A DNA stretch of 5,688 nt from JBDHZU01 sp039812085 (GTDB lineage: Bacteria; Actinomycetota; Actinomycetes; S36-B12; UBA10799): contig JBDHZU010000127.1 of NCBI GenBank assembly GCA_039812085.1, forward strand, positions 1 through 5,688, written 5' to 3'. Below are positions 1 to 5,688 of the stretch, piece after piece (position 1 is the stretch's first letter; the number at the start of each line of letters is the position of its first letter). Below the pieces are notes generated by a model. The model searched no databases, was not told the DNA's origin, and saw nothing but the letters and a program-made list of their open reading frames with translations. Position numbers and translations under genes: made by a program.

Positions 1-118
1 CCGCGACAAATACCGCGCCAAGCATGGACAACGCCAGAGAGAGAACGGCAACCAGTGAGCACAGACACAGGCGAGACCAGTGGCCTCGTGCACGAGCGGA
101 GAAGGGGGGCATAGCCAT
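1..118 (-). CDS. N-terminus of an exported or membrane-anchored protein (partial, runs off the left edge)
   Basis: Thirty-nine codons are open on the minus strand from ATG at 118-116 to the window edge; an in-frame TAA lies about 15 codons upstream. The translation starts MAMPPFSARARGHWSR and continues into a long hydrophobic run (LCLCSLVAVLSLALSMLGAVFVA). This is a textbook signal peptide or signal anchor: a basic N-region with several Arg, followed by more than 20 apolar residues. A second in-frame ATG at 112-110 would remove two residues and is equally possible. No strong Shine-Dalgarno is visible. The protein's function cannot be told because everything after the hydrophobic segment lies outside the window. 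It points the same way as the downstream-reading 755-residue gene, but about 290 bases separate them, so shared transcription is uncertain. Confidence 0.6.
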   Translation of the reverse strand, partial: MAMPPFSARARGHWSRLCLCSLVAVLSLALSMLGAVFVA

Positions 119-191
119 GAAGTGGCCATCTCTATTCGAATGTTGTTACAGGATCTTGACGACTGGAGACGTTTGCGCATCCAGGTTGACA

Positions 192-223
192 CGGTTAAGA
201 ACCGCTCGCCATATATAGCGAGC
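192..223. repeat. Two adjacent small inverted repeats in the leader region of the left-edge gene
   Basis: Two palindromes share one base. CGGTT (192-196) and AACCG (200-204) are separated by 3 nt; GCTCGC (204-209) and GCGAGC (218-223) are separated by the AT-rich loop CATATATA. A TTGACA hexamer (186-191) lies immediately to the left, 18 nt from a CATATA on the plus strand, which resembles a sigma70 promoter, but no plus-strand gene follows it. The region lies about 75-105 bases upstream of the left-edge minus-strand gene, so it could be an operator or leader structure for it. Neither hairpin is followed by a T-run, so a terminator is unlikely. Otherwise the non-coding stretch 119-272 shows nothing recognisable. 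Confidence 0.35.
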
Positions 224-272
224 TGCGCCAATACGTCCTGTTAACAAACCCGCGCGTGCAGTCAGCCTCCCG

Positions 273-419
273 TTATCTACCGCTCTGCCAAATGGGTGAC
301 CGCTGCGTCACCTTCCACAGCTTGCGGCCCTTGTCGAAGACGAACTCTTGGTCAATTTCCGTTGTGTTGTGGTCCGGCCCCCGCCTAGTCGAGACGTCTC
401 TTAGGCACTCAGCTGCAAC
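273..419 (-). pseudogene. 48-codon open stretch with coding-like composition but no start codon; possible gene remnant
   Basis: On the minus strand the frame is open from just after a TAG (422-420) to a TAA at 275-273, giving 48 sense codons. The central part reads TEIDQEFVFDKGRKLWKVT, with almost all codons ending in G or C, as expected for real coding sequence in such a genome. No ATG, GTG or TTG occurs in frame, and its first codons overlap the last ones of the 755-residue gene in another frame. I do not recognise the family. It may be the tail of a decayed gene, perhaps once joined to the upstream region, or a chance open frame. The coding-like composition favours a remnant, but the evidence is weak. 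Confidence 0.3.
383..406 (-). repeat. Inverted repeat just after the stop of the propeller/SUMF1 gene
   Basis: GCCTA (383-387) and TAGGC (402-406) flank a perfect 10-bp palindrome, GAGACGTCTC (391-400). It begins two bases after the TGA (411-409) of the 755-residue gene. The position fits a transcript-end hairpin. However, the downstream bases on the minus strand are G-rich (GGGGGCCGG), not a U-run, so it is not a classical intrinsic terminator. It could stabilise the 3' end or be fortuitous. Confidence 0.3.
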
Positions 420-2676
420 CTAGGAAACTTGCCTTTGTCCCAGAAATGTCACCGCGTTCCGTTGGCGAAGCGTCAGCCACGCTGGTTTTTCTTTGTCCGG
501 ACTGACATTTGACGACGAGACGAATACCTCGCCATGGATTTACTGCATACCCAGGAACGGTCTGGGGAGTCACACCCACCGCAGACAGCCACATTTGATA
601 CGCAGTCGCAGTCACCACGCCACCATGCCAGCGACGCCAAACGACCTTGTTGTTTGTTGCCGCCGGTGGCGGTGCGATGGTGTCGGTCACTTCGACCACG
701 TTGCCGCCTTGGTCAAGCGTTCCCCACGGCGAACGAGCCCGGGTTTGGCCCACAGTGCTCATGTTCCCGATATAGATGCTCGACAACTTGGGAAATGGCG
801 TTTTCTCACACTGAGCGGTCGAAAACGACGACGGACACCAATCCGGCGCTACGCCGGGAACAGCCTCGAATGAAGCCAGCGGCTGCTGTCCAGGGTTGGT
901 TACGTTGCCGTTGCTATCCAACCGTGTCGCGTTAGGCTGCAGACCGGTAGCGCATCCCCATACATCGACTTGGCATCTCACGTAGCGACCTGGGTTGGTG
1001 GGGTAATCCCAGTAGGAGTGCTTGCCCCCACCTTTCGGGTCGTAATAGGCAGCCTTGATCCATTCGTTCTGGCTGGAGACAGCCACACCGGTCGTCAGAT
1101 TCCTGGTGGCCTTGCGATTGCGCATCGTGTACATGCCAGTTTCTGTCTTACTCGACAACCGAATTCGGTAGGTAGTGCGCAGTCGTTTGCCGGACGCGGT
1201 CTTGATCGTGCGGCTGTGTCGACTCAACACCTTGCCGTTGTTGATCGCGTTTGCCAGGCGAGCAGCACGAGTGAAGTCTGCGACGTTGTACGGCTTGTTT
1301 GCCCATTCTGGAGACGCCACGTAGTAACGCTGTCCAACCGGAGCACGCATGTTTCGGTTGACTGATCCGTACTTCGGCCACACCCGGGAACTTTGCGCGG
1401 CATCCCACAGACGATGCTTGTTGTGACCATGTGGATCCACGGTGTTGAGGAACGTCACCCACTGAGAAACCGTTAGCTCCATTTCCGCGATTTTGTACAC
1501 GTAAGGAACACTGCCCACCGACATACAGGACGTCGAGGCCTGAGTTTGAACGGCTGGGTCCGGATTGGCTTTGACAGCAGCGCGCACCTTGGGCAGTGCC
1601 GCTTTACACGACGCTTTGCTCCGGTAGACGTCGTTCCAGAATGGAATGATCCAGGCGCTGCGGTTGTGCGGGGAACGAACGGTCATCGTGCTCAGCGTGA
1701 TGACGTTGGGGCTTCGTTTGGCCTGCGGGAAAATCTCGGTGACCGTGTTCGACAGCAGGTTCGACACGTAGAGGAAACCGGCGGCATCCGACGCAATGCC
1801 GATTGGGCGCTTGCCGGTGCGGGCGATCACCTGCGAGGTGCCACCGCGTTTGATTTTCGAGACGGTGTTCGACCCGTCGTTTGTCGTGTACACATTGCCG
1901 TACGGATCCACCGCGACCCCGATCGGCCGCTTGCCGGTTCGCCCCAGAATGCTCGACTTGCCCTGCGGCGTGATCTTTGAGACGTTGCGCGCATTCCAGT
2001 TGGCTGTGTAGAGGTTGCCGGAGCGGTCAATGGCGATTGCTTGCGGCCACGCACCTGTCTTGGCGAAGGTCGACGCGGTTCCCGTGGGAGTGATCTTGGT
2101 GACGGTGTTGGCGCCTTCGTTGGCGGTGTAGATGTTTCCCAGACGATCCAGCACGATGCCCAATGGCCGTGAGCCCGTGGCAGCAAGCGTCGATGAGACT
2201 CCGCCCGCCGTGATTTTCGTGACCGTGGATGACGCGTAGTTGGTGGTATAGACGGTGCCATTCGATGCGACAGCAATGTCGATGGGCTTTGAGCCGGTAG
2301 TGCCCAGAATGCTCGATACCCCGCTTGGGGTGATCTTGGTGACGTTGTTTGATCCGAGGTTGCTGGTGTAGACGTTTCCGGATGAGTCGACCGCGATCCC
2401 CCGAGGCGTCTTGCCCGTGGTGCCGAGTGTCTTGGCTTTGCCCGATGCAGTGATCTTCGTGACCGTGTTCGCTCGCGAGTTCGCCGTGTAGACGTTGCCG
2501 AAAGCGTCCACTGCTATCCCATCTGGCCCCGCTCCCGTCCGAGCAAATACTGCTGAATCTCGGGAGATTGAGACTGCTTGGGCGGCTGGCGCTGACCCGA
2601 CCAGAGTGATACCAATTGCGCACGTAGCAATCGTTACTGACGAACGCCAGGGCGAAGCAAAGAGTTTGTGAGTCAT
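409..2676 (-). CDS. Secreted protein: NHL/Vgb-type beta-propeller fused to a SUMF1 (formylglycine-generating-enzyme-like) domain
   Basis: This is a 755-residue protein. Residues 1-34 form a Sec signal peptide (Arg at 11, hydrophobic 14-27, cleavage probably after AQA at 34). Residues 44-323 are seven 40-residue repeats of the form TGxxPxGIAVDxxGNVYTxN...NTVTKIT, typical of NHL/streptogramin-lyase-like propellers. After a linker, about 394-722 resembles the SUMF1/FGE fold: YKIAEMELTVSQWVTFLN, YNVADFTRAARLANAINNG (462-480), WIKAAYYDP (539-547), SPWGTLDQGGNVVEVTDT (649-666) and a closing RGIRLV (716-721). The canonical active-site Cys pair is absent: the motif region 680-701 has no Cys. The mature protein has eight Cys, which could form disulfides after export. 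A catalytic role is therefore doubtful; a binding or scaffold role outside the cell is an inference. The start is ATG at 2676-2674, with GAGAG about 10 nt upstream as a weak ribosome site. Domain assignment is confident; function is not known. Confidence 0.88.
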   Translation of the reverse strand: MTHKLFASPWRSSVTIATCAIGITLVGSAPAAQAVSISRDSAVFARTGAGPDGIAVDAFGNVYTANSRANTVTKITASGKAKTLGTTGKTPRGIAVDSSGNVYTSNLGSNNVTKITPSGVSSILGTTGSKPIDIAVASNGTVYTTNYASSTVTKITAGGVSSTLAATGSRPLGIVLDRLGNIYTANEGANTVTKITPTGTASTFAKTGAWPQAIAIDRSGNLYTANWNARNVSKITPQGKSSILGRTGKRPIGVAVDPYGNVYTTNDGSNTVSKIKRGGTSQVIARTGKRPIGIASDAAGFLYVSNLLSNTVTEIFPQAKRSPNVITLSTMTVRSPHNRSAWIIPFWNDVYRSKASCKAALPKVRAAVKANPDPAVQTQASTSCMSVGSVPYVYKIAEMELTVSQWVTFLNTVDPHGHNKHRLWDAAQSSRVWPKYGSVNRNMRAPVGQRYYVASPEWANKPYNVADFTRAARLANAINNGKVLSRHSRTIKTASGKRLRTTYRIRLSSKTETGMYTMRNRKATRNLTTGVAVSSQNEWIKAAYYDPKGGGKHSYWDYPTNPGRYVRCQVDVWGCATGLQPNATRLDSNGNVTNPGQQPLASFEAVPGVAPDWCPSSFSTAQCEKTPFPKLSSIYIGNMSTVGQTRARSPWGTLDQGGNVVEVTDTIAPPPAATNNKVVWRRWHGGVVTATAYQMWLSAVGVTPQTVPGYAVNPWRGIRLVVKCQSGQRKTSVADASPTERGDISGTKASFLGCS
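1708..2547 (-). repeat. Seven in-frame 120-bp repeats encoding propeller blades
   Basis: Residues 44-323 divide exactly into seven 40-residue units, so the DNA is 7 x 120 bp with no indels. Each unit has TG near its start, a conserved Pro, (I/V)A(V/I)D, GN(V/I/L)YT(A/T/S)N and N(T/N)V(T/S)KI(T/K). The last unit is the most divergent (ASDAAGFLYVSN, ending in EIFPQ). One seven-bladed propeller is the simplest reading. This periodicity also explains several long open frames in the other phases, which are not genes. Confidence 0.9.
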
Positions 2677-2819
2677 GCGGACATCGCTCTCATAACGTCA
2701 GTGGTGTATGTCTCTGACAGATATTCGAGACGATAGCCCGCAGATCCATCGGATGGCGGGTGACGCCAATTGCTCACCCAACCAACGCCCACGTGACGAG
2801 AAGTCTTGCCTGGCAGCAT
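2673..2819 (-). CDS. Possible 48-residue leader ORF overlapping the propeller/SUMF1 start by ATGA
   Basis: ATG at 2819-2817 opens 48 codons (MLPGKTSRHVGVGWVSNW at the N-terminus, ending VMRAMSA). The TGA at 2675-2673 overlaps the ATG of the 755-residue gene in the arrangement ATGA, which is typical of translational coupling. Against it, no Shine-Dalgarno precedes the ATG, the product has no recognisable domain or signal, and a 48-codon open frame is not rare in GC-rich DNA. A nested inverted repeat (CCCGC 2737-2741 with GCGGG 2756-2760, enclosing CCATC/GATGG) falls inside it and could instead belong to an untranslated leader. Treat it as a candidate only. Confidence 0.25.
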   Translation of the reverse strand: MLPGKTSRHVGVGWVSNWRHPPSDGSAGYRLEYLSETYTTDVMRAMSA

Positions 2820-2823
2820 GTCA

Positions 2824-2885
2824 GGGCTAGCGAATACCGGTGATTCGCGACAAACCGAATCCTCCTCCCCGACACCTCGCTAGCC
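2824..2885 (-). ncRNA. Structured element A (distal copy), tRNA-tail-flanked hairpin
   Basis: A perfect 9-bp inverted repeat, GGCTAGCGA (2825-2833) with TCGCTAGCC (2877-2885), encloses a second hairpin, GATTCG (2842-2847) with CGAATC (2856-2861). The same architecture appears in copy B at 2931-2994. It lies downstream of a terminator on the minus strand, so if transcribed from the tRNA promoter it would appear only in read-through RNA. Whether it is a functional RNA or a decaying repeat cannot be decided from one sequence. No third terminator follows it. Confidence 0.35.
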
Positions 2886-2893
2886 TTCGCACG

Positions 2894-2917
2894 AAAAAGC
2901 CCCGCCGGAAGCGGGGC
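2894..2917 (-). terminator. Intrinsic terminator, distal copy
   Basis: Read on the minus strand: GCCCCGC, loop TTCCG, GCGGGGC, then TTTTT. The flanks GTGCGAAA and TTTCGTGC can pair further beyond a small internal loop, using two G-U pairs that would be mismatches on the plus strand, which supports the minus orientation. It follows element B, not a recognised coding gene. Confidence 0.8.
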
Positions 2918-2930
2918 AATTTCGCACGTC

Positions 2931-2994
2931 GGGCTAGCGGGAACCGGGTGATTCGCTACGTAACCGAATCACCCTCCCAGCATCTCACTAGCCC
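2931..2994 (-). ncRNA. Structured element B (proximal copy), tRNA-sized, with acceptor-like outer stem
   Basis: On the minus strand this 64-nt element begins GGGCTAGTG and ends CGCTAGCCC, forming a 9-bp outer stem with one G-U. Inside is a perfect 10-bp hairpin, GGGTGATTCG (rc of 2965-2974) with CGAATCACCC (rc of 2946-2955), closed by a 9-nt loop containing TACGTA. Its last 12 nt, plus the following G and A, are identical to the 3' end of the adjacent tRNA-Pro. It has no anticodon arm or T-arm of tRNA type, so it is not a tRNA. It lies between two terminators. It may be a tRNA-derived repeat or an undescribed small RNA element. Confidence 0.4.
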
Positions 2995-3003
2995 TTCCGC
3001 ACG

Positions 3004-3026
3004 AAAAAAGCCCCGCAAAGCGGGGC
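3004..3026 (-). terminator. Intrinsic terminator of tRNA-Pro
   Basis: Read on the minus strand: GCCCCGC, tri-loop TTT, GCGGGGC, then six T. It begins 11 nt after the tRNA 3' end, the expected place for a tRNA transcript end. The flanks CGCGCGAAA and TTTCGTGCG extend the pairing beyond a small internal loop, with one G-U. Confidence 0.9.
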
Positions 3027-3037
3027 AATTTCGCGCG

Positions 3038-3111
<74 letters not shown>

Positions 3112-3174
3112 CGAAATGCTCGACTGACTTTATCTGATGGGCACCACACGATTTATGGCCGACCATCTCTGCTC

Positions 3175-3202
3175 ATGTCGTTCGGTCAACGAGTGACGAC
3201 AT
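3175..3202. promoter_or_regulatory. Operator-like inverted repeat between tRNA-Pro and the dimethylformamidase-like gene
   Basis: ATGTCGT (3175-3181) and ACGACAT (3196-3202) form a perfect 7-bp inverted repeat whose half-sites are centred 21 bp apart, two helical turns. A smaller CGTT/AACG palindrome (3179-3182, 3188-3191) is nested in it. It ends one base before the proposed -35 of the plus-strand gene. Position and spacing suggest a dimeric regulator site. A repeat of this length can also occur by chance in a 135-bp gap. Confidence 0.35.
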
Positions 3203-3203
3203 C

Positions 3204-3233
3204 TTGTTTGAGTCGGTCGTGATTTGAGCTAAT
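3204..3233 (+). promoter_or_regulatory. Possible sigma70-type promoter of the dimethylformamidase-like gene
   Basis: TTGTTT (3204-3209) and GCTAAT (3228-3233) are 18 bp apart. Transcription would begin around 3240, only a few bases before GTG at 3247, so the mRNA would be nearly leaderless. This fits the absence of a Shine-Dalgarno in front of the start. Both boxes are imperfect. Confidence 0.3.
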
Positions 3234-3246
3234 TGAACGTAAAGTC

Positions 3247-4782
3247 GTGCGGGTGGGTTCTGGAGTCTCTCGGCGTGCTTTTCTGGCCGCACTCGGCATT
3301 GGCACGGTCGCGAGTGCTGCTGGCTGTTCGAGCGATAACGCGCAAGAGGTCAGTTCAGTAACCCGTGGTGATGGTTCCGGTTCCGGGTCGAACGCCAACG
3401 TGATGCCGTCCAAGAAGTGGCGCATTCCTCCTGCCAAGCGAGCAGCACCAAGCTTCCTGGCTGCCTACGGAGGGAAGGTCAGTCTTCGTCCGGGTGAACC
3501 ACTGCCAGTGCATGTCTCCACCAAGCGCACCTCGTGGCATGTCCGCGCCTACCGGGTTGGGTACTACGACGGAATCGGTGGTGCCCTCGTTGCCACGACA
3601 GAGGAGTTCCCCGGCCACAAGTACGACGAACCAACCTTTGCTCCCGGAACCAAAGCCGTCACTGTGAACTGGCCGGTCGGAACAAACATGGACACCAGTG
3701 ATTGGCCAGAAGGGCTCTACATCATCCAGGTGGTGAGCCGGAAAGATCGCACGGAGTTCCCCATTGTCGTTCGATCCGCCGATGCCACAGACAAGGTTGC
3801 TGTCATCCCATCCGCAACCACGTGGCAGGCATACAACAACTGGGGTGGCCGCAGTCTCTATATCGGCCCAGACAATCAGTTCGGAACCCGTTCGTATGCC
3901 GTCAACTTCCAACGGCCCTACTCTGACCGAGGACTGCAGCAGCTCTATTCCATGTGTGTGCCGATGGCACAACTCGCCGACGAATCACGGGTCCCGGTGG
4001 CCTGGTTCGCCAACACCGACATCTCGCTGAATCCTGATCTACTCAAGGGCGCTCTCGGCGCAGCATCATTAGGTCACGACGAGTACTGGACCAACACCTA
4101 CCGAACCGCGATGGAAAGCCTGAGAGACAACGGCGGAAACCTCGCATTCTTTGGCGCCAATGCCTGCTACTGGCGAGTGCGTGTGGACCCGGACACGAAC
4201 GGCAATCCCCTTGTCATGACCTGTTACAAAGACGCCGGTCTGGATCCCGTCAAGGGAGCAACCACGACCGCCCGTTGGCGCGACGATCCGAAGGCCCGGG
4301 CAGAAAACGCAATGATTGGGCAGTACTACGACGCATTCCCGGTGACCGGAGCACTCGTCATCCGAGATCCCGACTTCTTCCTCTTCGAAGGAACCGGGGT
4401 TACTGCCGGAACCCAACTCAATGGACTGCTCGGGTCAGAAATCGATCGCTACTACCCGATTGATTCGACCCCACGACCAATTCAAGTCCCGGCCCTATCC
4501 CCCACTGCAAGCCGCGGTGTTGGCACTTGGCACACGATGACCTATTACACGACCGATTCCGGGGCAGGCGTGTTCTCCACCGGCACGATGGGATGGAGTC
4601 GTTCCCTCAAATACCCAACCCAACCAGCGGGCATCTCAGATGAGGCTCGCGCATTCGCACACAAGGTTTCATTGAATGTCTACGCCGCGCTATCACTTAG
4701 AGGCTTAGGCAAGAAACACCCAGCAACTGATGACACTGCCGACCTACCGCTACCGGCAAACAACACCACCGGCGCTGCTTAA
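3247..4782 (+). CDS. Tat-exported lipoprotein with N,N-dimethylformamidase large-subunit-like fold
   Basis: This is a 511-residue protein. Its N-terminus carries SRRAFLA (8-14), a hydrophobic stretch and ASAAGC with Cys27, which together indicate a Tat signal and lipobox; the mature protein would be tethered outside the membrane. A Ser/Gly-rich linker (about 40-50) follows. The body matches the N,N-dimethylformamidase beta-subunit-like family: YRVGYYDGIGGALV (102-115), SDWPEGLY (151-158), AYNNWGGRSLY (195-205), GHDEYW (276-281), FFGANACYW (301-309) and GVFSTGTMGW (441-450). In the characterised enzyme a ferric ion is bound by two Tyr and one Glu. Here Glu279 in HDEYW, Tyr196 and perhaps Tyr158 lie at similar spacing, which suggests but does not prove a metal site. 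Whether it hydrolyses amides is unknown; many family members are uncharacterised. The start may be GTG 3247 or GTG 3253; neither has a good ribosome site, and both keep the Tat motif. It converges on der. Confidence 0.85.
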   Translation: MRVGSGVSRRAFLAALGIGTVASAAGCSSDNAQEVSSVTRGDGSGSGSNANVMPSKKWRIPPAKRAAPSFLAAYGGKVSLRPGEPLPVHVSTKRTSWHVRAYRVGYYDGIGGALVATTEEFPGHKYDEPTFAPGTKAVTVNWPVGTNMDTSDWPEGLYIIQVVSRKDRTEFPIVVRSADATDKVAVIPSATTWQAYNNWGGRSLYIGPDNQFGTRSYAVNFQRPYSDRGLQQLYSMCVPMAQLADESRVPVAWFANTDISLNPDLLKGALGAASLGHDEYWTNTYRTAMESLRDNGGNLAFFGANACYWRVRVDPDTNGNPLVMTCYKDAGLDPVKGATTTARWRDDPKARAENAMIGQYYDAFPVTGALVIRDPDFFLFEGTGVTAGTQLNGLLGSEIDRYYPIDSTPRPIQVPALSPTASRGVGTWHTMTYYTTDSGAGVFSTGTMGWSRSLKYPTQPAGISDEARAFAHKVSLNVYAALSLRGLGKKHPATDDTADLPLPANNTTGAA

Positions 4783-5688
4783 CTACGACGACCGCGCTTC
4801 TTGCGGATACGCATCTCCACTTGCAGTGGAGTTCCTGAGAATCCGAACGTCTCCCGCAATCGACGTTCCAAGAATCGGCGGTAGTTGGCTTCCAAGAACC
4901 CCGTCGTAAACAACACAAACGTGGGCGGACCCACCTGCGGCTGGGTGCCGAACAACACGCGCGGCTGACGTCCCCCACGAACCGGATGCGGATGAGCAGC
5001 GGCGATCTCTTTCAAGAATTGGTTCAGCTGTCCGGTGGAAATGCGCTGGCGCCAACCGCCCAATGCCTTCGTCAATGCAGGCACTAGTCGATCGACATGC
5101 CAACCCGTCTTGGCCGAAACATTCACGCGAGGTGCCCATGCCACATGCGCGAGGTCTCGGTCATATTCGCGGTCAAGTTCCAGCCGACGATCCTCGTCGA
5201 CCAAGTCCCACTTGTTCATCGCCAATACGAGCGCTCGACCGGAATCCACCACCATGCCGATGATCCGAACATCCTGCTCAGTCAACGGTTCACTGGCATC
5301 CAGTAACACCACACACACGTCGGCACGTTCCATCGCACCCTCAGTGCGCAGACTCGCGTACCACTCCGAACCGGATGCCGTCTTTACCCGACGACGAATC
5401 CCTGCCGTATCCACAAACTGCCACTGTTGATCGCCCAACGTCACGATCTCGTCCACCGGGTCCACGGTTGTGCCAGCAACCGAATCCACGACCGAACGGT
5501 CACCACCGGAGAGACGATTCAACAAACTGGACTTACCGACATTTGGCCGACCAAGCAGGGCTACCCGGGGTAATCCGGTATCTGCTGCTGGTGCCTTGCC
5601 TTCTTCCGGCAGGGCATCAACCAAGATGTCCAGGAAGTCGCCGCTGCCTCGCCCATGCAATGCAGATACGACGTACGGCTCCCCCAAA
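4779..5688 (-). CDS. der: Ribosome-assembly GTPase Der (EngA), C-terminal two thirds; 5' part beyond the right edge
   Basis: Der has two tandem GTPase domains and a KH-like domain and acts in assembly of the 50S ribosomal subunit. The visible 302 residues begin with the end of G-domain 1 (VVSALHGRGSGDFLD; its G5 motif is SAL) and then a linker. G-domain 2 is complete: G1 GRPNVGKS (46-53), switch I Thr73-Thr74, G3 DTAG (93-96), G4 NKWD (158-161), G5 SAK (191-193). The KH-like domain occupies about 205-293, and the tail is basic (KKRGRRS). Family members are usually around 440-490 residues, so roughly 140-190 residues are missing. The codon at the window edge is TTG, which could be misread as a start, but the sequence homologous to the first G-domain shows the frame continues. 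Its TAA (4781-4779) overlaps the stop of the convergent gene. Confidence 0.96.
   Translation of the reverse strand, partial: LGEPYVVSALHGRGSGDFLDILVDALPEEGKAPAADTGLPRVALLGRPNVGKSSLLNRLSGGDRSVVDSVAGTTVDPVDEIVTLGDQQWQFVDTAGIRRRVKTASGSEWYASLRTEGAMERADVCVVLLDASEPLTEQDVRIIGMVVDSGRALVLAMNKWDLVDEDRRLELDREYDRDLAHVAWAPRVNVSAKTGWHVDRLVPALTKALGGWRQRISTGQLNQFLKEIAAAHPHPVRGGRQPRVLFGTQPQVGPPTFVLFTTGFLEANYRRFLERRLRETFGFSGTPLQVEMRIRKKRGRRS

Noticed and set aside
24..218. A 64-codon plus-strand open frame
   Set aside because: It lies opposite the signal peptide of the minus-strand gene, has an Arg-rich low-quality composition and no recognisable domain.
493..1980. Several plus-strand open frames of 126-144 codons
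   Set aside because: They are antisense to the well-supported propeller/SUMF1 gene and show no domain.
1827..2623. Long minus-strand open frames in the other phases of the propeller region
   Set aside because: They are alternative-frame readings of the 120-bp repeats; the periodic DNA keeps stops out of all phases.
2931..2994. A second tRNA gene
   Set aside because: It has an acceptor-like stem and tRNA-like 3' end, but no anticodon arm or T-loop; a single 10-bp hairpin fills the interior.
5685..5687. TTG as the start codon of der
   Set aside because: The residues that follow are the end of the first GTPase domain, so the gene clearly continues past the right edge.

Overview
The window is moderately GC-rich and looks like chromosomal DNA from a bacterium, most likely an actinomycetote. 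The clues are many GTG/GTC/CTG codons, few clear Shine-Dalgarno sites, a Tat-type lipoprotein signal, a Der GTPase with a basic C-terminus, and a tRNA-Pro without an encoded CCA. This placement is an inference; no lineage marker is decisive.

Left part (1-2819), all on the minus strand. The first 118 bases encode the N-terminus of an exported or membrane-anchored protein that runs off the left edge. Next come about 150 non-coding bases rich in small palindromes (around 192-223). A 48-codon open stretch without a start codon (273-419) looks like a decayed gene. The largest gene (409-2676) encodes a 755-residue secreted protein made of seven 40-residue NHL/Vgb-type beta-propeller repeats followed by a formylglycine-generating-enzyme-like (SUMF1) domain. 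That domain lacks the usual active-site cysteine pair. A possible 48-codon leader ORF (2673-2819) ends in an ATGA overlap with its start.

Middle (2820-3246). A tRNA-Pro(GGG) gene on the minus strand is followed by an intrinsic terminator, then by two tandem ~108-bp units. Each unit carries a copy of part or all of the tRNA 3' end and a foldable ~62-nt element. A second terminator lies between the two elements. The base changes keep pairing in the minus-strand RNA, by G-U wobble, but not in the plus-strand RNA. This is the most unusual feature of the window.

Right part (3247-5688). A plus-strand gene encodes a Tat-exported lipoprotein with an N,N-dimethylformamidase large-subunit-like fold; residues that could form the family's Tyr/Tyr/Glu iron site are present. 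It converges on der, a ribosome-assembly GTPase whose 5' part lies beyond the right edge. The two stop codons share the palindrome TTAA, so the genes overlap by four bases with no room for a terminator between them.

The genes do not form one obvious pathway. Housekeeping genes (tRNA-Pro, der) surround accessory envelope or secreted proteins of unknown substrate. No transposase, integrase, CRISPR array or rRNA was seen.
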